Origin: Anagrus nilaparvatae
Taxonomy: Eukaryota; Arthropoda; Insecta; Hymenoptera; Mymaridae
Direction: 5' to 3'
Assembly: GCA_022575985.1 (NCBI GenBank)
Contig: JAKSXM010000007.1
Location: 70,741,001-70,805,000, forward strand
DNA length: 64,000 nucleotides
Shown: positions 50,069 to 61,489 of the stretch, piece by piece
Position numbering within the stretch: the stretch's first letter is position 1
How the letters are laid out: the number at the start of each line of letters is the position of its first letter
The notes under the pieces: model-generated
What the model was told of the DNA's origin: nothing
Seen by the model: only the letters and a program-made list of their open reading frames with translations
The model's database searches: none
Made by a program: the position numbers and the translations under genes

Positions 50069-50999
50069 ATGTCATATTTAAAATCAAGCAGTAGATTTGG
50101 TGGAAGTATAAAAAATAAAAACAAAACAACGGTTGGGCAGTTAACATTAGATAGTTTTGTTGTACGTGATGCATCTAATTGCGATAAGGAGAACTCATCC
50201 CATAAAAGAAAATTTGATAGCGAAAATTTGAATTTCACCGATTACGGAATAAGAAAGAAGCCTCATATCCGTTTGTTCTAAAGAGAAAAGTTATATAAAT
50301 TTAAATAAAACTCATTCACTAGTTTTTAAAGAATTTTTTTCTAATCTATTCTCGGTGAGTTCTGATCTATCCAATATTAAAGATGTGAATTTGGAAAAAG
50401 ATAACCTTTTTTTTTATAAAAAATACTCAAAAATTTTTATCAAAAGAAGAGCATTCGAAATTTGCAAGGCAAATATTTTCTTCATCAGCATGGAATAAAT
50501 TGCTTCAAAAAATTCCTGCCGCAGTTACTTTAAGTAATGTGAGATCAATAACAGCTGAGAACTGTTGTAATTCAAAGAATAGAAAGGTTAATTTTTATGC
50601 TGGAATTGTTAGTAAAATAAATAATTTAGATGTGAATCCTATTGTAATATTGCAAGATCCGGTAGGATCCATCACTGCTTGCATCGATAACTCTTTTTTG
50701 AAATTGCATCCATTTGCTATTAATATAGGATGCGTTTTGTTATTATCATGGAACATGTTCATTGGATGGGGTATTTGAAAAAGTTTGGCTCTGCAGGGGG
50801 GGGGGGGGTGAAAAATTGACGCTTTTAGGGGGGAGGGGGTGAAAGAAAAAAAAGCTTGATTGTTACCATGAACAATATTTGGAAAATAATTGCAAAGGAT
50901 GAAATTGTATTTGTAAATGAAGAATTGTAGAAAGAATCATTTGATGCAAATTTATATGTTATAGATGATGATTTTTCTCAAGAATTTTTTGATTGAAAT
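50069..50999 (+). pseudogene. HROB/MCM8IP-like OB-fold gene remnant
   Basis: The 5' frame starts MSYLKSSSRFGGSIKNK and continues with GQLTLDSFVV and KENSSHKRKF, but stops at 50281. The neighbouring frame continues coding-like sequence, implying a frameshift near 50270. A second shift is implied at a T9 run near 50405. From about 50427 the frame reads EEHSKFARQIFSSSAWNKL, then TLSNVRSI, VNFYAGIVSKI, NPIVILQDPVGSITACI and GCVLLL. This pattern (a Lys/Asn-Val-Arg lead, a G-hydrophobic strand, then LxDPxGxI and a G-x-hydrophobic end) resembles the OB domain of HROB, a protein that recruits the MCM8-MCM9 helicase in homologous recombination. A poly-G insert (50796-50808) and an in-frame stop follow. 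The repeated shifts favour a decayed gene; homopolymer sequencing errors are the alternative. Confidence 0.5.
50796..50850 (+). repeat. G-tract repeat (G13 … GGGTGAAAAATTGACG)
   Basis: G13 is followed by TGAAAAATTGACGCTTTTAG and a second G-rich run. Similar order GGGTGAAAAAGTGATGTTTT followed by AG11 occurs at 13642-13673. It interrupts the HROB-like remnant. Confidence 0.55.
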
Positions 51000-51800
51000 T
51001 GTAAATTGATATTGATTTTGGCTTTATTTAAGTTTGCTTTATTAACAATATTTTTAAATTTTTTAAGCAATTTTTTTTAATTTATGTTTCAAATTATAGA
51101 ATTTATATTTATTGAATTTTAGTTTATTTTTCTAATGATTTTTGAAACGTTGGAAATGTTTTTATTTGAAATCAAGTATTTGTTTTTAATTAATTTTTAA
51201 TAAATTTGATTATTTCTCTTCATTGCAGAAATTGCTTCATTTTATCCTAAATAAAGCAGTTTTTTCTTTATCTGGATAATATCCTTCTGAACAATTTTAC
51301 AACGTCGTAGTTAACCATGGGTTAACTTGACTCAATGTTAACTGTTTTTTTCTTAATGTGGTCGATGAAAAAGGGACTTTGACAAATTACTTGCGGTTAA
51401 GTTAACATTTGGTGAAGTTAACTCAGGGTTAACTATAACGGTGTAAAATCACCCAATGTCGCCGTGGTCAGCAATCTTCTGCAAAACTTTAAATTTTGAT
51501 TATTTACTAACGGATAAAATTTTGAGGTTAAATTTTCTGTATGATCCATATGACGTATTTAAGTCAGTATATATTTTATATTCTGTATATTTTCTGGCAA
51601 AGAGTATTGTTAATCATATTTAAGCTCGAATTGAATTAAAACTATGCTAATTTTTGGCATTATATTCAATAGAAGTTTAAAAATTTTTTTATCTGTTGTA
51701 ATATATAGCCAATTATAATTTAAATACTGGTGTTTTATTTGAATTACATTTTGTAAATAATTACATCATCTATATATTCTCATTGGAAAATTACCTTGTC
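51000..51800. repeat. Spacer with clustered GTTAAC repeats
   Basis: At 51300-51470 several GTTAA/TTAAC pairs cluster, including the palindrome AGTTAACCATGGGTTAACT at 51310-51328 and AGTTAACTCAGGGTTAACT near 51417. They may be termini of a short element. The remaining sequence is AT-rich and non-coding. Confidence 0.4.
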
Positions 51801-51803
51801 GAA

Positions 51804-52860
51804 ATGGAAATTCCAACTTACAGTAGAGATCAGGGAGTAATTGTGAGAAAATATAATGCTTACATTTTATGAATAATATTTATTTTTTCTAACCTGATTT
51901 AAAATATGGAATTAATTCATTTAAAAATTTTATCAAACAGAAAAAAAAAAGAAACTTAACTCTCGTGGATTGATATCCAAAAAAATAGAAAATAATAAAC
52001 ATGAGAAAACATCTATCAATTTAGTCTCATCGAAACACTGTAATTTCTTTATACAAGATGAATCTTTTATTGCAAAAGTGTATTCCAGTAACGATACCCA
52101 AAGTTCTACGATATTAAAAATTTATTTATTTTTATAAAAATTATTATTTAAAAAAATTTTTTTTTTTGTTTTTTATAAAATAATAAAAAAAAAGGTTATG
52201 AAATTGGATTTGGAAATTTTACAAATTCGCAAAAAAGAAAATTGCTGTCCCTCTTCAATCAACGATAATCCAAACTCCGGGTTTACTGCAGAGTACGAAA
52301 ACTTCCCATCATATTTTGAAGAGAGAATTTATTGAATTTATTAATGTATAAACTGAATCTCTGGAATCAAAACATAGCAAATTTTTTAAGATAGAAGATA
52401 ACGAGGATGATATTATTATGGAATCAAATGGATTACAACAAGCATTAAATTTAGATTCGGTGTGTATTGAAAAATAATTAACAATATAACAGTGATATAA
52501 ATTATTTACAAAAATAATTTTTTTTACAAACAGATTAATCAGCAGAAATTAAAATTACATAAATTAAGGAAAATAGCGTCTACCAATTCTCAATCTATGT
52601 TTTCTCAAGAAAATATTGAAACGAAGATTGTTAATTGCAAAGATGAAACTGATGCAGAATCATCATTTGTAAATGTGGGAAATTTCTTTTTTAATCATGA
52701 ATCCTCAATAGGAAACTTTCTTCAGAAACCATTTGATATGTCAAACAAGAAAAATTTGCTTATTTCAAATGAAAATAAATTAGAAACACAAAGCACAAGT
52801 TGGGTTGGTATAAACCAAAATAGGATAAATGATAATTCCCATTTATTTGTTAGGGTTATT
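51804..52860 (+). pseudogene. Unidentified decayed multi-exon coding sequence
   Basis: Coding-like stretches with plausible splice borders are: ATG at 51804 (MEIPTYSRDQGV) with a GTGAG donor at 51843; an AG acceptor at 51940 and an open stretch 51952-52120 (NSRGLISKKIE, FFIQDESFIAK); a stretch 52200-52477 including GFGNFTNSQ then, one frame over, KKIAVPLQSTIIQTPG; and a stretch from about 52536 (INQQKLKLHKLRKIAS). There is one in-frame TAA near 52349 and at least one frameshift. FT.S…KKI.V faintly recalls a BRCA2 BRC repeat, but this is too weak to name. It may belong with the HROB-like remnant or with the TOP1-like exon that follows. Confidence 0.35.
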
Positions 52861-52872
52861 TTTAATTTGCAG

Positions 52873-53108
52873 AATGAATTCTGTATAATCCATAACGGTC
52901 CCTTGTTCCCGTCAAAATATATACCAGCTCCAGAAAATGTGCAACTTCTGTACAATGGTAAAGGAATGAAATTGTCTTCTTCAACGGAGGAGCTGGCATT
53001 TGCTTTTTTGAAGCATAAAAAAACTGCATTGAAATGCCGGAAGTTTGTAAAAAGATTCTTTGCCGATTGGAGAATCTACATGAACGATTTTTTAAGGCTA
53101 ATTACAAG
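52873..53108 (+). pseudogene. TOP1-like exon (DNA topoisomerase IB core fragment)
   Basis: An AG acceptor ends at 52872 after a pyrimidine-rich tract and a GT donor starts at 53109. The exon encodes CIIHNGPLFPSKYIPAPENV, then LLYNGKGMKLSSSTEELA and RFFADWRIYMND. The order GP.F…Y.P.PENV…Y.GK.MKLS…EE.A…FF.DWR matches the start of the eukaryotic topoisomerase IB DNA-binding core, a region well upstream of the catalytic Tyr. No further TOP1 exons were recognised downstream within the window, so it looks like an isolated fragment. The same frame runs upstream without a stop into unrelated sequence, giving a 175-codon frame that is probably an exon plus retained intron. Confidence 0.65.
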
Positions 53109-53214
53109 GTTTCTATATTTTTGAATCCCACCAAGAAAATCAAAATCTTACATTAAAGGAAGAAATCAAATGTTCGAAGATCTGAAGCTTTATTGAACAT
53201 TGCTGCCTTATATA

Positions 53215-53249
53215 TATACCCTCGCGATTTCACTTCCTTTGCGAGAAAA
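53215..53249 (+). repeat. TATA-27-CGAG motif, copy 17
   Basis: TATACC begins at 53215 and CGAG at 53242, a spacing of 27. The block is TTTCACTTCCTTTGCGAGAA, a mild variant. Confidence 0.55.
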
Positions 53250-53259
53250 AATATACAAG

Positions 53260-55820
53260 CAATCAATGTAATATAACAAGACCAAGCTAATTTTGGTATA
53301 TAAGATAGATATATTGGGTTTCTTACTGATGATCTGACAATATATCGGAGTGAAATACCAATATGCACTATGTTGGAAACTAAAAGGGAATTTTATTCTC
53401 GTCATTTTCATTCATTTTCATTCGTACATGGGATCATATAAAAGTTTTTTTTTTTTAACATTTTTATTTAAAAAAAACATTTTTGAAATAAAAGGAATGA
53501 AATATGACGAAATTCACTCCCAGAAATGAATACACTAACATTTCTGACAATTTTTGAATTCCCTGAACCAAAAAACCGCACTTTCTTCATAGTCAAGTTA
53601 AATATTCTCATTTTTGAAACAAAATTTAAAATTTATTTGTTTACTCATTTTAAGAGAAGTATTGGACAATACCTATACAGATATGTTCACTCTTGACACA
53701 TATTAACATATTATATATGACTTTACTAATTGATTGACTGACTTGACTCACTGACTGAATGTCTTGACCTGATTCTTGCTATAATATATATTTATAAATC
53801 CTACTCATTTCATTTATTATTATATTCCATAAATTTATTTAAACTAGTTTTATTTTGTTTGTTTCATTTATTAAAAATTTTATTGTGAAAAATTATGTAT
53901 TTAAAGAGATATACTAAATAGATATACTAAAGAGAGTGTACTAAATTTTGTTTAGACAAATAAAGGCAATAACAATAATAACAATAATAATAATCGATAT
54001 GTAAATTCTGAAAAGCGAAAATCTTACATTAGTAATCTGTAACAAAAATAACCACATTTTCCCACAAAATAACTTTCGGGCAGGAATTTTTATAGTGTAT
54101 ATAGCTAGTGAATTTTAGATTGAAAATTTTGAAAATCAATAAACTAAGACCAAAAATTCAGTGTTCATACCTAGTTTTTTAATGAATTATCTTTTCAAAC
54201 ATATAGAAAACAGAACTCGATATTCCCCACACATATCCGAAAATGACTTTTAAAAATCAACTAGAATATTATTTGACTGCTGCTGCACACAAGCGTATTT
54301 ATCTTTAATCTATATAAACCGCATGGTAAAAAAAATTTTTGGGGACTATATTACGATGACATGACACGTGTATTATACAGCTTATATGTATCATGATATT
54401 TAAGTTAGAAAATTTTTGATCCCTTATAGTAACAATAATGATAATAATAATAAAATGGGAAAAAGATTGTCTTGAAGTTTATTTTTTGTCCTGTCTAGAG
54501 CTAGAGCATATAATATAGACGACGAACGACGAGACTTTAATGAGATCGTGAAATATTTAAAGACCACATAATAATAATATAAAGTCTATATGCCTTTGGC
54601 AAAGATCTTTTCTCTCTTCTAGTTCAGCTATATTTTTTTTTTATATAACATGAACAAAATGAAGAAAAAAAAAATTATTATTTTATAAAAAATTGAGTTT
54701 AAAAAATCAAATATAATAAAATGATATATTTTTTAAAGTAGCATTTAAAACGTATAATTAATTTTTCGGCAGCTCGTATTTTTTTTCACGCTAAATAATG
54801 TAGGTGAACAATTTATATTTCATACAAATAAAATATTCTATTCACGTATGATGATGAGGATAATAATAACGTGGGAGAAAGGTACGTATAAGGGATTTTT
54901 TTTTGAATCACTTTGATTTCTACCGCCTTGGGGGTCTTTTTTTCTTCTATAATATACGTTCACGCATACAATTTTTAACTTACACAAAAAAACTATATCG
55001 TCTTTACCAGTCTTGTTATTCATTCACAGCTTTTTTCATAATACGCGAAAAATATTTTTTTTTTAATATTTAGAGAGATGCGATGCTTCTTTTATCACAA
55101 GCTTTTTTTTACGTTTCCTTCTTTGACGACTTTTTTTCCCCAATTTTACGGATTTTTTTTATTTTATCATATTTTTTTTCAATTTACTCTTTCTTATTTC
55201 GAAATAATAATGATTTTATTTATTATGACGTAGGTGCATTAACTATTTTTTGTGTTATATAAATTTTTCTTATGTCATAGATTATTATTTCGTAATTCAT
55301 GGTAATAATATTATTGATTTTTAAGAGTTAAATAATGAATTACTTTGGCTGCATGCTCTAAACTAAATAAATTTTCTTGCAATAAGTTAGGGTAAAAATT
55401 TATTCGTGGGCTTGGCGAATAAATTTGAAGTAAAAATTATTAATTACGACTTGTATAATATTAGCTGTAATTTAAGAACCAAAATTATTTTTTCAACAGG
55501 TTTCACAGCATAAATTTTTGAATAGATGCCACTTTAAATATTATTACTTATTCCTATAGTTAGAAAATAATTCTGCGGAAAATTTTTGAAATTAAATTCG
55601 ATCCAAATAGGGCGTTATTGTCTTAAATATGTGTATTACCACCGATAGTTATAAATAATATTATTAATACTAACTTGATAGAAAATTAATTTTCCAATAA
55701 AAATAATGCATGTTTTATTTTCGGTGCTTAAAAATGATGTTTTCAATTTTATTTTGTGTTGAATAATACGATACTTTTCTTAATATAGAATATTTTTACT
55801 ATTAATTGTTTTTAAAAAGG
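53260..55820. other. AT-rich stretch, no recognisable gene
   Basis: Only AT-rich sequence and short trinucleotide runs are visible. The 53153-53411 minus-strand frames overlap the motif copy and have no recognisable domain. Confidence 0.5.
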
Positions 55821-55827
55821 AAATTAA

Positions 55828-56398
55828 GGTTGTTGTTCGGTACATGCGTCAACGTCAGAATTGAACATAATTTTAACAGGGGATTAATTATATTAAAATA
55901 AATTTACCGTTAAAAAATTAAGATAATTCACCATTTAATTTACGAGTTATTAAACTCCAAAGTTCAATTCTTATACATTGTTAGGATAGGAAGACGCGTG
56001 AAAATGCATTGAAATCTAGCGTCTTTTTGTAAATACTTCTAAACGAGACGTCAGATGTGAACGAAAATTCATTTTAAAGTTAATGAATAATATTAGAATA
56101 TTATTTTAAAATTTCAAGGGAATTCACCATTTTGTATCAGAAATATTAAGCTCCAAAGTTGAAAAAAAACAAAATTTTTTTTCGTAAATTTATAATATTT
56201 TAAGTTTTTATTAATTTTTATTAATTTTTATAAAAAAAATAAAGTATTCATCAATAAAAATAGTCATAATTTTTCTTCTGAAATTCATAATATGCAAATA
56301 TTTTTATTTTATTTTTACTTATAATAATAATAATATTAAATTTTGTTGAACTTCGTGAAATAATCCGCTAGGTTCGCTAGCTGTACCGAACAACAACC
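55828..56398. mobile_element. TTAA-flanked TIR element, GGTTGTTGTTCGGTAC family
   Basis: Perfect 16-bp inverted termini GGTTGTTGTTCGGTAC and GTACCGAACAACAACC are flanked by TTAA (55824-55827, 56399-56402). Two imperfect internal copies of an AATTCACCATTT / ATTAAACTCCAAAGTT block recur near 55925 and 56118. It is non-coding at 571 bp and piggyBac-like by target site. Confidence 0.8.
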
Positions 56399-56596
56399 TT
56401 AAATTGTGCAATTCTTTTTTTCTAACGATTAACGAAGAAGAAAACAATACATCATTCATCAATGATAATTTTATAATTAATTTATATAATAATTAATTTT
56501 GTTTTGTAATATAAAAATTTTAAGAATATACAAAACAAAACATAACCAAATAGTTCAATAGTACATAATATAATTAAATCAAATATTAGTTATTTA

Positions 56597-56631
56597 TATA
56601 GAGTTCAGAAGTCATTTCTATTTCGAGAAAA
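56597..56631 (+). repeat. TATA-27-CGAG motif, copy 18
   Basis: TATAGA begins at 56597 and CGAG at 56624, a spacing of 27. The block is GTCATTTCTATTTCGAGAAA. Confidence 0.65.
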
Positions 56632-56639
56632 TAAATATT

Positions 56640-59005
56640 TTGTGAGAATTAAAAAAAAAATACTTGCTGCTGTTTAATCTTTGATGTCATTCATTTTTTG
56701 AAAAAGTAAAGAAAAATAATGTTTATTTCCACCTAATTTAAATGACTTAGAAAATATTTAACTTAACAGAGTTCGATATCAGATTATATTTTATATTATC
56801 AAATTGGATTTAAGTAAGTCAATTTATAGCCCAGCAAAGTTTCATATGAAATAAATATTACTATAAAAATAAAATTTAACTTTTATCGATTTTACTTTAT
56901 ACAAATTTTTGTAAATATTTATTATGATTTAATTATTTTAAATAAAATAATTGTAAGTAATTTACTAAACATTATATATCATTTTTATGTATTCTTTAAT
57001 GTCAACTATAATTTTTTACTCAATAACAAATCTTTCTCATTTTACTCAACATCAAATTAATAAAAAAAATTAATCACTCAATATTTATTTAGCCCTTTAA
57101 ACTGTTTTAATACACAATTTTATATGTAAAAAATTTTCATCTTATCATCAGTACACAGTATATTTTCACAACTTAGTCACACACACATACATAAAAAAAA
57201 AAATTAAAAAAAGAAAAAATGTTAAGGTGAATAATATAAGCGTACAAGGCCATCTTTTTTTTAATATTTGACGAGGTCATCAAAAATGCAATAGCAATCA
57301 GCTAAAAGTTATATATAGTAATATAACCTAACCTAACTTTCGTTCTTTTTATTCTTCAATATATACTTTGTTCAAGTTTAAGAAAAAAAAAATTCTTTAA
57401 ATATTTCAATTTTATTCAAGTATAATAAAGTTTCCTATACAAATATATACTCAACATTATTATTTTTCTTCTTCATTTTTTTATACCCTACAGGAAAACT
57501 TGTTAATATGTACCTAGTACTTTATTATAAGGTGACAGGAAAAATTTAATGACTTTTTTTTTATTCTTAAATTTTCTTTTTTTAGTATTTACTTGTTATA
57601 AATAAAAAATTATCAAAAATTAATATTTAACTTGGGCTGGAATTCGAATGATTGACACGATGACCTTTCTAATTTGGTTAAAATTTTTGGTATTTTTTGT
57701 AGGTTTAATAATCTAGCAAGATATTTCTTATTTTTCGAAACAAATTTTTGGAGAAAATTTTTAAAATCGTAACAGCTAACAATTCATTAAAAAGTATGAA
57801 AATTCATATTATTTAGATAATTTTTTTAATACCTCTGCTTATTGAATTTAAGCTTTCATTTTAAAATTTTAAATGAACTAATTGAGAAGTTTTGAGAGGC
57901 TTCCAAAAATTAAATTGAACCAAAACTTTAAACTGCAAGCTTATATAAAAAGTATTAACTAGACCCGGAGTGTCTAGCTAAAAGCCATCGATACTTTGGC
58001 ACAGGCTATCCTCCATTAAAATTACAAAAATTAATCAAAAAGCTTTTTTCGAAAATTTCATAAATAATTCTATCTGGAATGTTATTTTGAAAAACGATAA
58101 TATAATCATCGATCAAACAAAAAAAATTCTTTTGCGTTAATCCAGCATAAAGATAATATAATTAAACAGCAAGTATTTTATTTTAACACACACGAAATAT
58201 TCTGATTTAATTTTATCTAATACACAGCAACCCCTTTTTTTTCTTCTATAAATATTTTCATCAAAATAAAGCCAACGGGTGGGTTCATCAAATTTATGCA
58301 AGATTGGAGATCAAAGTGACCGGATTATTAAACTATATTAAAAGCTTAAGGAAAATATTTTATAAAATACCTTTTTTTAGGTATGAAAGTGAAAAGAAAA
58401 ACACGTGCAAATAAATTTAGTCAAAAACTGCGGGTGATTTTTTTATTAAAAAAATTTTTTTTTCCGTATTAAAAGTAAATTAAATTTTTGCTTATGTATA
58501 GTATAAATATTTTTACACGTAATTAAATACTTGATATTTTATTGAATTTGTTGGATTAAATTTTAAATATTTGTCTAACAGAGTGCATAATTAAATAAAA
58601 TTTAATTTAAATTTAATTTAATAATTAACGTTTTTTCGATTATAATGTTTAATTAAAATTTACAATTTTAATGTTTTTATTGTTAAATTATTATAAAGCA
58701 ATCCATGTAAATAAATATTTAATTAATAAGTAATTAAATTTTGCAATTAATACAAAAATTTGATAACAAAATTGGTTGGATTTAACTTTATTGTTCGAGA
58801 TTTTTGGGCTAAAACAATTCAATAATTTTATAATAATTAGAAAAACATAAAAATTTTACCTATAAAAGGTTTTTAAAAATTGTATAAAAATAAGGTCATA
58901 TTCAGGATTGTGTTATTAGTATGTGGCCATATCTGTTTTAAATTTTGGTGCAGATTTTTCGTTATAATCAAAAACTCAAAAATAAATCTGATTTAAAAAA
59001 ATTCG
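56640..59005. other. AT-rich stretch with a telomere-like run
   Basis: ATAACCTAACCTAACTT near 57322-57338 is a short interstitial match to the insect TTAGG telomere repeat. A 6-bp hairpin CTAGAC/GTCTAG lies at 57959-57977. No gene is visible. Confidence 0.5.
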
Positions 59006-59010
59006 CTTAA

Positions 59011-59734
59011 GGGTACATTCGCTGAGTTTTGAAATTGAAAATCTTTTTTTTTTTTTTAATTGATTTGTGTTCAAAAAGCATTCAAGAATATGGAAAAAAA
59101 ATTTTAAATAAATCCCGCAAATAATAAAGAAATGACAGCGTCGGAAAGTCACAGTGTTAGTATGTAAGCATACAAGATCTGAAACTTTAAACGTGTTTTT
59201 CTCAAAACGGACTTTTTAAAAACGGCCCACATGATAACAAAAAAACTATTGGTCCGATTTCAATTTTTTTTTTTTTAATCTATTTGTTATGCAATTCTAC
59301 AAGTTATGAACTACAATGAACTTGATCGGAAGATTTTTTTGGTCTCTAGGTTCCGTTTTTAGGCAAAAAATACGGTCAAATTTCGACTTTTTTCTATTTA
59401 CCTTCATAACTTTTTTAATTTTTAATATTTTTCATTGGTTGTAGTTCATTACCTGCACAAACTTATGTACTTTATTGTGATTTTTTTTTTTTTATTTCAA
59501 ACGATCCCAATCCGAGTTATGATGTGGGCCGATTTGGACCTTTTTTTTAGGCACCAACTTCAGCGCCATCTCATCACATGTAAAAAAAGAGAAAATAAAA
59601 AAAAAATTTTTTTTGTGTTCATTATAAGTGCATAAAACAGCTGTAAAAAAATCTTTGTATTATTCAATAAACTTTTTGAGAAAATTAATCTGAAAAATAA
59701 CGTTAGTTTTACTCAAAACTCAGCGAATGTACCC
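59011..59734. mobile_element. TTAA-flanked TIR element, GGGTACATTCGCTGAG family
   Basis: Inverted termini GGGTACATTCGCTGAGTTTT(GA) and (TC)AAAACTCAGCGAATGTACCC are flanked by TTAA at 59007-59010 and 59735-59738. The piggyBac-like target site lies exactly within a copy of the GGCACGAT-family repeat. At 724 bp it has no transposase. The small frame at 59435-59635 is Phe-rich low complexity. Confidence 0.85.
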
Positions 59735-59933
59735 TTAAGGGGATTTTTGATTCATTGAGTAGGTTTGGAGAAACGGAGGATACACCTTTGCGAACATACA
59801 TCCCTTCACCCAACAAGTAAATAAAAGCATGTTAGAGGCGTCAAAATGGGGACCAAATTTCTCCACGAATTAGACATTTTTAGGACTTTTTCGTTTTTTG
59901 ACATGATAAATTTATTGGGTGATCGTGCCTAAA
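59735..59933 (-). repeat. Third copy of the GGCACGAT-family repeat
   Basis: On the minus strand this runs from TAGGCACGATCACCC through a fragment of GGTC(C)CCA.TTTGACGCCTCTAA to AATCAAAAATCCCCTTAA, matching 10751-10984 with differences. It is interrupted at its TTAA by the 59011-59734 element. Confidence 0.65.
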
Positions 59934-60150
59934 TATGTGGTTAAATATACTTTGGTTGAGAAGTCAAGAGGCTTGTGTAGGACTGAAAAATTATAAAATG
60001 TCATTTGCAAAAAAAGACTAGTGTATATAACAGGTAAGAAGTTATAAATTTTCTAACGATCGTAAATAATAAAATGACATTTTGTCGGTTTTTGGACAAA
60101 TTAATAAAACAATAATAAGCAGAATTGGTTATCAGTATAAATGCGTATTG

Positions 60151-60508
60151 CAGAAAGAGAGAAAGAGAGTAGAGTAGACTTATTATGGAAGAGAATTTAT
60201 GAAAATTTGTTGAATGAAAATTGTATAATATTGCGTTTGTCAGTTATATATGTGGCATTGAACCGAATAATAATTCTCATTGACGAGAGAAAGTCATGAG
60301 AAAGCTCTTGTTATTGAAATTGAGAGAGAAAGAGAAAATCCGGATGATGTTGACACAAAGCGGCCGTAATCCGTTTATCTTCTCTCAGGGATAGCTCCAC
60401 GTGCTGTATATATGATGATTATGAAAAGCTCAATCGCAATGTTACACCAGCATCTAATACGAATTATATAATTCAATTCATTTTTCTCTCTCTCTCTTTC
60501 TCTCTTTA
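60151..60508. promoter_or_regulatory. Cluster of GA/CT tracts, possible GAGA-type regulatory DNA
   Basis: GA-rich tracts at 60151-60173, 60284-60296 and 60322-60338 and a CT tract at 60484-60508 surround a less AT-rich core containing CACGTG (60399-60404) and GCGGCCG (60360-60366). In insects such tracts can bind GAGA-like factors, but no adjacent gene was found, so this is tentative. Confidence 0.25.
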
Positions 60509-60702
60509 CTTCACCACATTCAAAGTGCATTTGCAGTTAATGATAATGCAACTAATACCCAACTTTTTTTTTCAATTTTAAATTATTATTTTGCCAGACT
60601 GGATTTAAACTGTTACTACTCGGCGCACAAAATCTTTTTATTTTTATCAAAGGGCACCCAATTTGAAGCTCGGTGGGAAAATTTTAGTAATAGCCGACTT
60701 AA

Positions 60703-61480
60703 CCCATTAAGTCCGAAGGCCTTTTTTACGTGTCGATTTGTAAACCGCTTCAAAAAATATATTATATACTAGAAATTATAAATAAAATGATGGTCCCTTA
60801 AGTAAAAAGAGTTGCTTTTTAAGAATCTGAGGTCAGATTTTCAATTTAAACTTCTGGAAAGTCAGTACAGCGGGTCAAAGTTGGCCAAAATTATAAAAAA
60901 AACGTTACGTAAAAGCCCTAATTATTATGTTACAAAACGTTGTAATTTTACTAAAAACCGCTACATTTTTATTTATTTAATGTTTAGAACTTACATTTTC
61001 AACGCGAGAAAAAATTTCCAAAATGGCGGACGGAAAATTTTGAGGAAAATTTGTTGGAAAAAGTTAATAATGCTAAAGTTAAAGATAATATACGAGTAAG
61101 TATAAGATATTTTTATATGGACTCTGGATGCGAATTAAAAATTATATTTTCACTTTCCAAAATTAAATTTTTTTCTTGTGGTGAAAATATAAGTTCTAAA
61201 CATTAAATAAGTGAAAATGTACCGGTTTTTAGTAAAATTACAGCGTTTTGTAACATAATAATCAGGTCTTTTACATAACGTTTTTTTTATAATTTTGGCC
61301 AACTTTGTCCCGCTGTACTGACTTTCCAGAAGTCTAAATCGAAAATCTGACTTCAGATTCTTAAAAAGCAACTCTTTTTACTTAAGGGACCATCATTTTA
61401 TTTATAATTTCTAGTAAATAATATATTTTTTGAAGCGGTTTACAAATCGACACGTAAAAAAGGCCTTCGGACTTAATGGG
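60703..61480. mobile_element. TTAA-flanked palindromic element, CCCATTAAGTCC family
   Basis: Inverted arms of about 310 bp start CCCATTAAGTCCGAAGGCC and end GGCCTTCGGACTTAATGGG, with TTAA at 60699-60702 and 61481-61484. The spacer (about 61010-61150) is partly unique. The arms have diverged by visible scattered substitutions, so this is older than the 26-kb palindrome. Both arms show a similar frame (…LLESQYSG.KLAKIIKKTL…) simply because they are inverted copies; I do not call it a protein. Confidence 0.8.
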
Positions 61481-61489
61481 TTAATTTAT

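Noticed and set aside
51952..52477. BRCA2 BRC-repeat assignment for GFGNFT…KKIAV
   Set aside because: It needs a frameshift and only a few positions agree; not enough to name the gene.
57322..57338. Telomere or subtelomere boundary
   Set aside because: There are only about two CCTAA units; short interstitial runs are common in insect genomes.
60812..61371. Two similar frames of 95 and 73 codons suggesting a conserved small protein
   Set aside because: They are the two arms of one inverted-repeat element, so the similarity is explained by the palindrome.
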